Both the position numbers and the translations under genes were made by a program. From Bacteroidota bacterium (GTDB taxonomy: Bacteria; Bacteroidota; Bacteroidia; Bacteroidales; VadinHA17), in the NCBI GenBank assembly GCA_018262715.1, contig JADFDS010000006.1, forward strand, positions 28,949 through 92,948: a stretch of DNA of 64,000 bases, in the 5' to 3' direction. A model generated the notes under the pieces. It worked only from the letters and a program-made list of their open reading frames with translations. It was not told the DNA's origin and searched no databases. How positions within the stretch are numbered: position 1 is the first letter of the stretch; each line of letters opens with the position of its first letter. This document shows positions 47,849-56,225 of this stretch, piece by piece.

Positions 47849-48328
47849 CTAAAATGATGTGATCTTATCCACGTTCGTGTTGGCATACATGATCTTTAGT
47901 GCGCTGGCGCGCCGCAGTGCCTGCTTCACATCGGTGACCACACCCATCTTCGTATCCCGGTCAATCTTGAGAACCACCAGCATCTTGGTCTTGTCAGCCT
48001 CGTTGAGCTGTTCGCGCTCCTGCGCGATAAAATCCTGGATATCTGCCAGCTCCTTGAAGCTGTCATTAAGCTGGATTTTCGGCTCATTGCCATAGAGAGC
48101 CTGGAATGCCTCGAGGGGCTCACCGATATAGATGAAGCTGGCGAGCGATTTTTTCTCAAGCACCTTTCCTTCGGTGGCGTCAGGTATGCGAACGGTGACC
48201 ATCACATCGGTCTCGCGCATTGTGGTGACGGCCATGAAGAAGAAGAGGATCATGAAGACGATGTCAGGCAATGATGATGTACTGATTGCCTTGACGGATT
48301 TCTTCCCTGTCTTTACGAATCTTGCCAT
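47849..48328 (-). CDS. ExbD/TolR-family biopolymer transport protein (second copy)
   Basis: A 159-residue inner-membrane protein with one N-terminal helix (SSLPDIVFMILFFFMAVTTM) bearing the conserved Asp, which takes part in proton translocation, and a periplasmic domain. It partners an ExbB/MotA-type channel to energise TonB-dependent transport or a similar outer-membrane process. It lies four bases after the other ExbD gene, last in the operon. Having two different ExbD proteins with one ExbB is common in the phylum. Confidence 0.92.
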   Translation of the reverse strand: MARFVKTGKKSVKAISTSSLPDIVFMILFFFMAVTTMRETDVMVTVRIPDATEGKVLEKKSLASFIYIGEPLEAFQALYGNEPKIQLNDSFKELADIQDFIAQEREQLNEADKTKMLVVLKIDRDTKMGVVTDVKQALRRASALKIMYANTNVDKITSF

Positions 48329-48332
48329 TCTT

Positions 48333-48908
48333 CTACTCTCCTATCCTTTTGGGTTCAGCCTCTGATATTGGCACCTTGTAATAGTCGTCGACAGCTGACT
48401 TGCGGTCTTCGTCGAGCTTTTCATAGGGTATCCCGAACTCCTGTCTTGCAACGTCATCCCGAAGTTTGGCCCTTGCTGCTATAAGTTCGTTCTGAACTGC
48501 CAGGTAAACACCGTATTTGGTGCCGATGTCATTCTGCAGTGAGATAACTGCTTTGGTGACAGCCACATTGCCAAAGTAGGGGATATTGACAACCTCTCTC
48601 TCGGGCATGGAAGGTTCATCATTTGGATTGAGGATGAAATTATGGGCAATCTCTCTCAGCTGGTTGAACTGGGTGAGCTGTCCTTCCACGAGCAAAAGGT
48701 TGTCTTTATTGACCTTTACCTCGAGGATGTTCCTGTCATTGATCTTATTGACATCCTGCGGAACGTTTGGATCAGGGATTGCGGGCAGCTGACGCATCAG
48801 TCCCGTATCAGAGTCCATAGTGGTGGCGGCCAGGAAGAAAATAAGAAGGAGGAACGCAATGTCAGCCATTGAGCCTGCATTAATTTCCGGTACTTGCCTT
48901 CTTGCCAT
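48333..48908 (-). CDS. ExbD/TolR-family biopolymer transport protein (first copy)
   Basis: A 191-residue protein with the N-terminal helix INAGSMADIAFLLLIFFLAAT containing the conserved Asp, then a longer periplasmic domain than its neighbour and a charged, helical C-terminal tail (LRDDVARQEFGIPYEKLDED). It differs from the second copy by more than 30 residues in length and in the tail, so the two probably form distinct or mixed complexes. It lies 40 bases after the small membrane-protein gene. Confidence 0.92.
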   Translation of the reverse strand: MARRQVPEINAGSMADIAFLLLIFFLAATTMDSDTGLMRQLPAIPDPNVPQDVNKINDRNILEVKVNKDNLLLVEGQLTQFNQLREIAHNFILNPNDEPSMPEREVVNIPYFGNVAVTKAVISLQNDIGTKYGVYLAVQNELIAARAKLRDDVARQEFGIPYEKLDEDRKSAVDDYYKVPISEAEPKRIGE

Positions 48909-48948
48909 TTGGTCAGAAATTTACTCCGCCGCAGGGCGGACAGTTCAG

Positions 48949-49410
48949 TTACTTTTTAAAATACTTTGAAATTACAGAGTATATGATGGTCAGGAAAGCT
49001 CCGGCCAGAAGGAAATAGGCAACATAGAGGCCTATATCAGTCCAGAACAGTGTACGTGGTACGTTATCCTTACCTTTGTAATGAGGCAGGTTCAACACGG
49101 TGTTGTCAGCCAGCAGTGCAGAAATGCCGACCAGCACGGCAACAACTCCCAGCGCGATGAGCACGCCCTTGAGACCCTTGGGATTCATGACGTAGTTGCG
49201 CAGTGCGAAGAAGAGAAGGGTAAGGACTGTGACCACGAGCAGAATATATGCGAATACGATGAAAGAGTTGGTCACCTTCGGTTCCTGGTACCTTGTTCCT
49301 TCAGTACCTGGTACAACGCCGCCGACGTAAAACAAGATGGCAAAGATCACTGTAAGGCCCATGAGGACCCACAGGAGGATCGATGTTAGCCTGGTTATTT
49401 TTTCAGACAT
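48949..49410 (-). CDS. Small four-helix membrane protein of the exb operon
   Basis: A 153-residue hydrophobic protein with four predicted transmembrane helices (about residues 10-30, 47-67, 80-100, 128-148) and no recognised catalytic motif. It is encoded between exbB and the exbD genes, only six bases after exbB, so it is very likely part of the energising complex or its assembly. This position for such a protein recurs in Bacteroidota exb operons. No function is assigned. Confidence 0.75.
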   Translation of the reverse strand: MSEKITRLTSILLWVLMGLTVIFAILFYVGGVVPGTEGTRYQEPKVTNSFIVFAYILLVVTVLTLLFFALRNYVMNPKGLKGVLIALGVVAVLVGISALLADNTVLNLPHYKGKDNVPRTLFWTDIGLYVAYFLLAGAFLTIIYSVISKYFKK

Positions 49411-49416
49411 ATCTGG

Positions 49417-50199
49417 TTATTTTTTATTGTATTTGGCCAGCATATCAATGAGGGTGATCGATGAATCCTCCATCTGGTTAGAAATTCCGTCGATTTTTGA
49501 AAGCAGGTAGTTATAGAACACCTGGAGAATGATAGCCACGACGAGGCCGAATACTGTGGTGATAAGGGCCACCTTGATACCGCCGGCCACGATGGTTGCT
49601 GAGACTGTTCCTGCCTGTTCTATGGCGTCAAAGGCAGCGATCATCCCGATAACTGTTCCGAGGAATCCGAGCATGGGAGCCAGTGCGATGAAGAGAGAGA
49701 TCCATGAGAGGTTCTTTTCAAGCAGGCCGACCTGTACGCCGCCGTAGGAAACGACTGATTTTTCAGCCATTTCAACTCCCTCGTGTGCTCTGTCGAGGCC
49801 CTGGTAGAAAATACTTGCCACCGGGCCACGGGTATTGCGGCAAACTTCCTTGGCAGCATCAATACCCTCTTCACGGAGGGCTTTGTCCACCTTTGCGAGG
49901 AGCTTCTCGGTGTTGGTTGTTGCCAGGTTGAGGTAGATAATTCTTTCAATTGCGATTGCAAGACCGAGGATAAGGCAGAGAAGGATAACACCCATGAATC
50001 CGGCGCCTCCCTCGATGAACAGTCGCTTGATCTCCTTGTGGAGGACTGCTTCTCCTTCTACCGGTGTAGTAGTCTGTGTCTGTTCGGTAAGTTGTTGTGT
50101 TGTAGTTGCAGTCTGGTCGGTCTGTGCCTGTGATGTCTGTGCCGTGCCGATAAGCAGCAGAGCTGCAAATGCCATAAATACAAGAACTCTTTTCATCAT
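49417..50199 (-). CDS. exbB: ExbB/TolQ/MotA-family proton channel protein
   Basis: A 260-residue inner-membrane channel subunit. An N-terminal signal-like helix is followed by a Gln/Thr-rich periplasmic stretch (TTTQQLTEQTQTTT), then three core helices including FMGVILLCLILGLAIAIERI and the MotA/TolQ/ExbB domain FIALAPMLGFLGTVIGMIAAF and ATIVAGGIKVALITTVFGL. With the ExbD proteins it converts proton flow into work for TonB. It is first in a four-gene operon. The presence of an N-terminal extension is usual for the phylum. Confidence 0.95.
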   Translation of the reverse strand: MMKRVLVFMAFAALLLIGTAQTSQAQTDQTATTTQQLTEQTQTTTPVEGEAVLHKEIKRLFIEGGAGFMGVILLCLILGLAIAIERIIYLNLATTNTEKLLAKVDKALREEGIDAAKEVCRNTRGPVASIFYQGLDRAHEGVEMAEKSVVSYGGVQVGLLEKNLSWISLFIALAPMLGFLGTVIGMIAAFDAIEQAGTVSATIVAGGIKVALITTVFGLVVAIILQVFYNYLLSKIDGISNQMEDSSITLIDMLAKYNKK

Positions 50200-50227
50200 A
50201 TCAGATTATTAAATAGGAATATTAGGA

Positions 50228-50235
50228 CAAAAATA
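50228..50235 (-). promoter_or_regulatory. Promoter -7 element of the exb operon
   Basis: On the minus strand TATTTTTG matches TAnnTTTG, about 30 bases before the exbB ATG. Confidence 0.55.
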
Positions 50236-50351
50236 AAAAAAAAAGGAAAGTATACGACCTGTATCGAATTTAAATAAAAATTAAGGATTGGCGAGAGGAA
50301 GAATAAGTGTGGCGGGGGATTACCTGCAGTGATCCCTGTTCCGGGTTTCAT

Positions 50352-50487
50352 GCAAAGTACATGAACGCCTGCACTGGGGTGCAGATTTCTGTTTTATGTC
50401 ATGCTCCTCGCAAGCGAGCTTGCTCGTCATATTCCATAAAACAGAAACCAGCCCCGACTAGTCGGGGCTGGCGTTCATGTACTTTGC
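50352..50487. repeat. Nested inverted repeat ending at the tRNA-Ser 3' end
   Basis: A 136-base element. Outer arms GCAAAGTACATGAACGCC (50352-50369) and its perfect reverse complement (50470-50487) enclose a six-base stem hairpin (50369-50384), a 13-base perfect pair (TTTCTGTTTTATG at 50386-50398 with 50435-50447), a central GCAAGC/GCTTGC hairpin (50410-50423), and a perfect 24-base palindrome (50448-50471). The right arm ends on the discriminator base of tRNA-Ser. No protein is encoded. Confidence 0.85.
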
Positions 50488-50574
50488 GGAGAGAGGGGGA
50501 TTCGAACCCCCGATACCCTTTAGGGGTATACTAGCTTTCCAGGCGAGCCAGTTCAACCACTCCTGCATCTCTCC
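50487..50574 (-). tRNA. tRNA-Ser (GGA)
   Basis: An 88-base class II tRNA on the minus strand. Acceptor GGAGAGA pairs with TCTCTCC; the anticodon loop contains CTGGAAA with anticodon GGA; a long variable arm TATACCCCTAAAGGGTAT and the T arm GGGGG TTCGAAT CCCCC follow. The discriminator is G and CCA is not encoded (GCAA follows). Confidence 0.96.
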
Positions 50575-50667
50575 GAAAAACGGCGCAATTTACAAAAATT
50601 TTCTTCGCGGCAACAAGTTAAGCTCATTTCGCCGCAGGACCACAGGCCATACAGGCCACCCGCCGGT

Positions 50668-51699
50668 TCAGCTCATTTCGCCGCACAGCGGCCTGGCAAG
50701 AAGAGCTGACAGTTTCTCTGCCGGCAGACTGCCGCCAAGCAGTATCATCATCTTCGTCACCGCGGCCTCGGTGGTGATATCCCTGCCACTGATGACACCG
50801 GCACTTATCAGTCCTGCCGAGGTCTCGTACAGCCCCATCTCCACACTGCCTGCCTGGCACTGTGTCACATTCAGGACAATGCCTCCCCTGCCGATGAACG
50901 CCCTGAGCTCCCCGAGAAACCATCCGGCAGTGGGGGCGTTGCCCGTACCGTAAGTCTCCAGAACCAGCCCGAGTACACCCGGCGTCTCCAGAACGGCATG
51001 AACAACCTCACGCATAATTCCGGGGAAGAGCCTTAAAACAGCTACTCCTGTCTCAAACCTCGAGGATACCGCCAGCGGCCGGCGGACAGTAGGATATCTG
51101 ATTATGTTCCTGTTGTACCGTATCTGCAGCCCCGCCTCTGCCAGAGGCGGCAGGTTGGGCGACACAAACGCATTGAAATGCTCGGCACTGTACTTGATTG
51201 TCCTGTTGCCACGCAACAGCTTGTTCTCAAAATAGATGCATACTTCGGGCACTACCGGTAACCCGTCAATGCGTTCTGCTGCAATCTCGATGGCAGTAAT
51301 GAGATTTTCCTTGCCGTCTGTACGCAGCACCCCGATCGGCAACTGGGCGCCTGTAAAAATCACCGGCTTCTCAAGTCCCTGCAGCATGAAGCTGAGGGCT
51401 GAAGCTGAATAGGCCATTGTATCAGTACCATGCAACACCACGAAGCCGTCGAACCTGTCATAGTTTTCTTCGATGGTTCGTGCAATGCGAACCCAAATTT
51501 CCGGAACTACCTCTGAAGAATCGATCACCGGATCGAATGTAATTGTCTCGAGGCTGAATCCGAAACGGCGCAGCTCGGGTACCTGGTCAGATATGTGCCT
51601 GAAATCAATAGGCACCAGTGCCCCTGATACGGGATCATTGACCATGCCTATGGTGCCCCCGGTATAAATAATCAGTACGGATCTGTTTTTTTCCATCAT
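50668..51699 (-). CDS. ansA: Type I (cytoplasmic) L-asparaginase
   Basis: Hydrolyses asparagine to aspartate and ammonia. The 343-residue protein has both family signatures: YTGGTIGM near residue 13 with the nucleophilic Thr, and VLHGTDTMAYSASAL near residue 90. It lacks a signal peptide, which fits the type I cytoplasmic group. A second ATG three bases later is an alternative start. The gene begins one base before the tatD stop codon, so tatD and ansA form a tight pair. Confidence 0.95.
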   Translation of the reverse strand: MMEKNRSVLIIYTGGTIGMVNDPVSGALVPIDFRHISDQVPELRRFGFSLETITFDPVIDSSEVVPEIWVRIARTIEENYDRFDGFVVLHGTDTMAYSASALSFMLQGLEKPVIFTGAQLPIGVLRTDGKENLITAIEIAAERIDGLPVVPEVCIYFENKLLRGNRTIKYSAEHFNAFVSPNLPPLAEAGLQIRYNRNIIRYPTVRRPLAVSSRFETGVAVLRLFPGIMREVVHAVLETPGVLGLVLETYGTGNAPTAGWFLGELRAFIGRGGIVLNVTQCQAGSVEMGLYETSAGLISAGVISGRDITTEAAVTKMMILLGGSLPAEKLSALLARPLCGEMS

Positions 51700-52467
51700 T
51701 TACAGGTTAAAAAGCCTCATGGCATTTTCCGTTGTCCGGTCGGCAACATCTTCCGGTGAAATGGTCAGTAACGCAGAAAGCCTGTCAATCACATATGTCA
51801 GGAATGAAGCTTCGTTTCTTTTCCCGCGGTGCGGGACAGGCGCAAGGTAAGGGGCATCGGTTTCAAGCACAATGTTGCTCACCCCGGCAGCGATGGCCGC
51901 CTCGGCCTGCCGGCCGTTCTTGAAAGTCACCACCCCCCCGATACCTATCATAAATCCCATCCCGGTTACTCTTTGGGCATCGGCAGCATCACCCGGGAAA
52001 GCATGGAAAATCCCTTTTACCCTTTCGGGACCGAAGTCATGCAACTCATTAATAATCAGCTCAAGTGACTCGCGCGCATGGATGATCACAGGCAGCCTGT
52101 ACTCTTCGGCCAGCTCGAGGTGCCTCCTGAAGGAGATTACCTGCTCATTTAAGAATGTCTTGTCCCAGTAAAGGTCAATTCCGGTTTCGCCGATTCCATA
52201 GTATTTATGTTCCTTCAGTGCCTTTTCAACCGCATCGAGCTCTGTCCGGAAATTTTCTTTCACCGATGTGGGGTGGAGGGCCATCATCGGCAGGCAGATG
52301 CCGGGGAACTGCTGTTCGCAATCTAGCATTGGCGCCATTGATGAAGAATCAATATTCGGCATCATGATCCTCCGCACCCCTGCGGCCAGGGATCTCTGTA
52401 TCACCTCATCGCGGTCTACGTCAAACTCAGGCAGGTATATGTGGTTATGAGTGTCAATGATTTGCAT
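51700..52467 (-). CDS. tatD: TatD-family metal-dependent DNase
   Basis: A 255-residue TIM-barrel hydrolase of the TatD/YcfH group, with 3'-5' exonuclease activity in studied members. Metal ligands are visible: HNH in IDTHNHIYLPEFD, Glu in GIGETGIDLYWD, His in PVIIHARES, His in GIFHAFPGD and Asp in VLETDAPYLAP. It is divergent from dprA; TAAATTTG at 52472-52479 (minus), directly next to the ATG, is a good -7 element and implies an almost leaderless mRNA. Confidence 0.95.
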   Translation of the reverse strand: MQIIDTHNHIYLPEFDVDRDEVIQRSLAAGVRRIMMPNIDSSSMAPMLDCEQQFPGICLPMMALHPTSVKENFRTELDAVEKALKEHKYYGIGETGIDLYWDKTFLNEQVISFRRHLELAEEYRLPVIIHARESLELIINELHDFGPERVKGIFHAFPGDAADAQRVTGMGFMIGIGGVVTFKNGRQAEAAIAAGVSNIVLETDAPYLAPVPHRGKRNEASFLTYVIDRLSALLTISPEDVADRTTENAMRLFNL

Positions 52468-52471
52468 GGCA

Positions 52472-52508
52472 CAAATTTATATCATTTGCCTTTTTGTTCC
52501 TATCTTTA
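52472..52508. promoter_or_regulatory. Divergent tatD/dprA promoter region
   Basis: Contains TAAATTTG (52472-52479, minus) for tatD and TATCTTTA (52501-52508, plus, one base off consensus) for dprA. The latter supports the dprA start at 52534 and rules out the longer frame that begins upstream of it. Confidence 0.55.
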
Positions 52509-52533
52509 TAGTGTCTCGCTAAAGTATTGCACA

Positions 52534-53643
52534 ATGTCATCGATGCCACTTGTTTACAAGATCGCTCTTGGCATGATACCCGGTGTGGGCGACATTACCG
52601 CCCGCAGGCTGGTTTCATACGCCGGGGACGTGGAAGCCGTCTTCAGGGAATCGTTCCGCAGCCTGACCAGGATCCCGGGAATAGGCGAGGGGCTTGCCTC
52701 CGCTATTGCCGGTCATGAGTATCTCCCCGCCGCCGAACGGGAAGCAGAATTTGTCGCCAGGAACAATATCAGGGTATACTTTTACCTTGACGACGATTAC
52801 CCGGCGCGGCTCAGACAGTGCGAAGATTCTCCCGTGACTTTTTATTTCCGGGGTAACGCTGACCTTGACTCGCCGATGATACTCAGCGTGGTAGGCACAA
52901 GGCATGCCACTGAAAACGGCCGCGGGTTGTGCCATAAAATTGTTTCCGGACTGGCGGAGCATTTTCCTGAGTTGCTGATTGTAAGCGGCCTCGCTTACGG
53001 AATTGACATCGCTGCACACAGGGCTGCCCTCGCGGCCGGACTGCCTACCGTCGCAGTACTGGGTCACGGACTGAAGACCATCTATCCGTCGGTCCACGCG
53101 GGCGTAGCTAAAGCGATGCTTGAGAAGGGCGGACATGTCACAGACTTCTCCTCACCGACGTTGCCGGAGCGTAACAACTTCATCAGGCGAAACCGCATCA
53201 TTGCAGGCATCTCTGACGCCACCCTGATCATAGAGTCGGGGATAAAGGGAGGGGCGCTCATCACCGCTGACATCGCGGCTTCGTATAACCGTGACGTGAT
53301 GGCGGTTCCCGGCAGGCCGGGAGATGAATGGTCAGCCGGCTGCAATTCACTGATAAGGTGCAACAAGGCCTCCCTGGTGGAGAAGTGTGCTCACATTGAA
53401 TACCTCCTCGGCTGGAAGCCGGCATCGCTGTCAGCGCCCGTTCAGCCGATGCTGTTCACCAGCCTTACGGATAATGAAAAAAGGATCTGCGAGGCGTTGA
53501 GGAATGACGGCGGTATGACCATTGACATGCTTGCCCGGATGATTGATATTCCGGTATATAAGCTGTCACCCACCCTGCTGCAGATGGAGCTTGCCGGGTT
53601 GATAATACCCTGCCCGGGGAATGTATACCGGTTACGTGGATGA
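52534..53643 (+). CDS. dprA: DNA-processing protein DprA
   Basis: DprA loads RecA on incoming single-stranded DNA in natural transformation. The 369-residue protein has an N-terminal helix-hairpin-helix/SAM-like region (MIPGVGDITARRLVSYAG, RIPGIGEGLA), the Rossmann core with VVGTRHATENGRGLC and VSGLAYGIDIAAHRAAL, NRIIAGISDATLIIES, and a C-terminal winged-helix (about 310-369). ATG at 52534 is preferred because a promoter lies just before it. No other competence gene is in the window; the gene is widespread, so it does not by itself show competence. Confidence 0.96.
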   Translation: MSSMPLVYKIALGMIPGVGDITARRLVSYAGDVEAVFRESFRSLTRIPGIGEGLASAIAGHEYLPAAEREAEFVARNNIRVYFYLDDDYPARLRQCEDSPVTFYFRGNADLDSPMILSVVGTRHATENGRGLCHKIVSGLAEHFPELLIVSGLAYGIDIAAHRAALAAGLPTVAVLGHGLKTIYPSVHAGVAKAMLEKGGHVTDFSSPTLPERNNFIRRNRIIAGISDATLIIESGIKGGALITADIAASYNRDVMAVPGRPGDEWSAGCNSLIRCNKASLVEKCAHIEYLLGWKPASLSAPVQPMLFTSLTDNEKRICEALRNDGGMTIDMLARMIDIPVYKLSPTLLQMELAGLIIPCPGNVYRLRG

Positions 53644-53655
53644 CAATGACAAGGA

Positions 53656-53729
53656 TTATCGTTCATATATGCAGGTAACGACGGGTCTCAGACCCGTCGT
53701 TACGTGATAAAATGCAGATAACCTGCATC
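53656..53729. repeat. REP-like palindromic element, copy 2
   Basis: Begins TTATCGTTCATATATGCA, followed by a perfect 14-base-pair hairpin GTAACGACGGGTCT, C, AGACCCGTCGTTAC (53675-53703). ATGCAGGT (53669-53676) and ACCTGCAT (53721-53728) form outer inverted arms. It lies between the convergent dprA and gdhA genes. Confidence 0.85.
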
Positions 53730-53747
53730 AATGTTTAATCTCGGTGG

Positions 53748-55085
53748 TTATACCAATCCCTGGTCAACCATTGCGTTGGCAACCTTCAGGAAGCCTGCGA
53801 CGTTTGCACCCTTGACATAATCTACATAACCGTCGGCACGCTTGCCGTACCTGACGCATGCATCATGAATGTTGACCATGATCGAATGCAGCTTCTCATC
53901 AACCTCATCCTTGTTCCAGTTGAGCTTCATCGAGTTCTGCGTCATCTCAAGACCCGAGGTGGCTACACCGCCGGCGTTTACTGCCTTGCCCGGAGCATAC
54001 TGAATCTTGTGCTTGTGGAATTCTGCGATGGCCTCCGGTGTGCAACCCATATTCGAGATCTCGGCAACAAGCATCACCTTGTTGGCGATCAGGGTCTGGG
54101 CATCGGCACCGTTAAGCTCATTCTGCGTTGCGCACGGCAGTGCGATGTCTACCTTTACTTCCCATGGCCTCTTTCCCTTGACGAACTTCGAGCCGGCAAA
54201 TTTCTTTGCATAAGGTTCAACGATATCCTGGTTCGATGCCCTCAGATCAAGCATATAATCAATCTTCTCTCCGCTGATACCTGCGGGATCATATATATAA
54301 CCATCGGGACCGGATATTGTAACAACCGTTGCACCAAGCTGGGTAGCCTTGAGGGCTGCACCCCATGCAACGTTGCCGAAGCCGGAGATTGATACCTTCT
54401 TGCCCTGGAGACTGTCATTCTTTGTAGCCAGCATCTCCTTGACAAAGTAAATACCGCCGAAGCCTGTGGCCTCGGGACGTACGAGAGAACCGCCCCAGTT
54501 CAGGCCCTTGCCTGTCAGTACGCCGGTGTGCTCAGCTGCAAGTTTCTTGTACATGCCGTACAGGAAACCGATTTCGCGTCCGCCTACACCTATGTCACCT
54601 GCTGGAACGTCAGTCTCGGGACCGATATGCTTCCACAGCTCAAGCATGAACGACTGGCAGAAACGCATCACTTCGTTTTCTGACTTGCCCTTGGGATCGA
54701 AGTCTGATCCGCCCTTGCCGCCACCCATCGGGAGGGAGGTAAGGGAGTTCTTGAAGATCTGCTCGAAGCCCAGGAACTTAAGGATTGAAAGGTTCACCGT
54801 GGGGTGGAAGCGAAGTCCGCCCTTGTATGGGCCGATGGCTCCGTTGAACTGCACCCTGTAGCCGAGATTGACCTGGACATTGCCCTTGTCATCCATCCAG
54901 GGTACCTTAAAGGTGAATATGCGGTCCGGCTCAACCAGCCTCTGCAGGACACCTGCCTTGGCAAACCTGGGGTTCTCATTGTAAACATCCTCGATAGTTT
55001 CAAGGACCTCCTTGACTGCCTGATGATACTCGGGTTCACCAGGATGCTTCTTCTCGAGCTCAGCCAGAATCTCTTTTACTTTCAT
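53748..55085 (-). CDS. gdhA: NADP-dependent glutamate dehydrogenase
   Basis: Interconverts 2-oxoglutarate plus ammonia and glutamate. The 445-residue hexameric-type enzyme has PMGGGKGGSDFDPKGKS with the catalytic Lys, the TDVPAGDIGVGGREIGFLYG block (written in part as DVPAGDIGVGGRE), and the coenzyme domain VSISGFGNVAWGAALKA. Length and family are those of the anabolic NADP enzyme. It stands alone, with a REP-like element on its 3' side. Confidence 0.97.
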   Translation of the reverse strand: MKVKEILAELEKKHPGEPEYHQAVKEVLETIEDVYNENPRFAKAGVLQRLVEPDRIFTFKVPWMDDKGNVQVNLGYRVQFNGAIGPYKGGLRFHPTVNLSILKFLGFEQIFKNSLTSLPMGGGKGGSDFDPKGKSENEVMRFCQSFMLELWKHIGPETDVPAGDIGVGGREIGFLYGMYKKLAAEHTGVLTGKGLNWGGSLVRPEATGFGGIYFVKEMLATKNDSLQGKKVSISGFGNVAWGAALKATQLGATVVTISGPDGYIYDPAGISGEKIDYMLDLRASNQDIVEPYAKKFAGSKFVKGKRPWEVKVDIALPCATQNELNGADAQTLIANKVMLVAEISNMGCTPEAIAEFHKHKIQYAPGKAVNAGGVATSGLEMTQNSMKLNWNKDEVDEKLHSIMVNIHDACVRYGKRADGYVDYVKGANVAGFLKVANAMVDQGLV

Positions 55086-55195
55086 TTCAATGTATGTTTG
55101 TGGTTTGTGATTATTGTAAAGATCTATTACTCCTCAAAGGTCAATGAACCGCCAGTCATGAAAAATGACTTTGCTCATGTTTTACCGGAGACCGT

Positions 55196-55678
55196 CTAAA
55201 TAACTGATTTGTAGTTTTTAAGAGTTGCCTCAATATCTTCCCTCTGTTTCCTTGTAAGTGCTGAAATACTCACCGGAGGGTATGCTGCCTTCCGCCCCTG
55301 TACCTGCTGGAAAAGGGTGAGGTAGCTATGCAGGCCCATGAATTGTTCTTTAATCTCATACCCGGCAAACCTCTCGACCGGTATCTCAATGCTTTTGCTT
55401 TCGCCGGGCATCAGCCCCGGCTTATACCACCGGAGGGTTATCTTTCGCTCATCAGCTGAAAATAAAAGGTACATATACTTCAGTATCACCGGCCGCATGA
55501 GCAAAATCAGGTATGCCGCCGTTAACACGACTGTCAGTATTGTAAGGCTCTTTTCTGTCATTATAGGTCTGAATACCTTTGGAAAATAGGCCAGGAAGAT
55601 GTACAGAACATACACCACCGTGGTGATGAATCCGGTCAGCCTCAGCGAAACAATTTTTTTGCCATTGTCAAGGGTCAT
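55196..55678 (-). CDS. Conserved membrane protein of unknown function
   Basis: I do not recognise a named family. The 160-residue protein has two transmembrane helices (about 14-34 and 45-65) followed by a soluble beta-rich half (DERKITLRWYKPGLMPG, IPVERFAGYEIKEQF) that resembles the PH-like domains found after two helices in bacterial membrane proteins. The C-terminal LTRKQREDIEATLKNYK is helical. It lies on the same strand as tadA, 59 bases downstream of it. Confidence 0.65.
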   Translation of the reverse strand: MTLDNGKKIVSLRLTGFITTVVYVLYIFLAYFPKVFRPIMTEKSLTILTVVLTAAYLILLMRPVILKYMYLLFSADERKITLRWYKPGLMPGESKSIEIPVERFAGYEIKEQFMGLHSYLTLFQQVQGRKAAYPPVSISALTRKQREDIEATLKNYKSVI

Positions 55679-55737
55679 GAGTGTCAGGTTTTAAACAAAC
55701 CTACTAATTTTTTTCGAATCGGAGGGGGGGGCAGCTG

Positions 55738-56187
55738 TCAGGCCTGGTCCCTCTTTTTCCTGAAGAACTTTTTCATTATGTCCGAGCATTTTCCGGCAAG
55801 TACTCCGGTGCGGACCTCCGTCTTCGGATGCAGTATACCGGCGCCTGTGGTGGTATAGCCCTTTTTCGGATCGGATGCACCCCATACCAGTGCAGTGACC
55901 TGGCTCCATGCCAGCGCACCGGCGCACATGACGCATGGCTCCACGGTAACGTAAATGGTACAGCCGGTAAGGTATTTGCCACCGAGGTAAGAAGTAGCGG
56001 CTGTGATGGCCTGCATCTCTGCATGGGCGGTGGGATCATTGAGTGTCTCCGTCAGGTTGTGGGCACGGGCAATCACTGTGCCTCCGGCAACAACCACTGC
56101 CCCCACCGGCACCTCGTCACGGGCGGCAGCCTTTTCAGCTTCGGCAAGAGCCATCTTCATGTAATATTCATCGCTTCCGGGTTCCAT
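55738..56187 (-). CDS. tadA: tRNA-specific adenosine deaminase TadA
   Basis: TadA deaminates the wobble adenosine of tRNA-Arg(ACG) to inosine. The 149-residue protein has the zinc/catalytic motif HAE at residues 55-57 and PCVMC at 84-88, with an N-terminal YYMKMALAEAEKAA helix. A guanine-deaminase-like cytidine deaminase fold member is the only alternative, but length and motif spacing fit TadA. It lies 38 bases after the CDF transporter gene on the same strand. Confidence 0.93.
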   Translation of the reverse strand: MEPGSDEYYMKMALAEAEKAAARDEVPVGAVVVAGGTVIARAHNLTETLNDPTAHAEMQAITAATSYLGGKYLTGCTIYVTVEPCVMCAGALAWSQVTALVWGASDPKKGYTTTGAGILHPKTEVRTGVLAGKCSDIMKKFFRKKRDQA

Positions 56188-56225
56188 GGTGGTGTTCTGT
56201 CTTCAGGTTACAGGAGATTGCAGTC

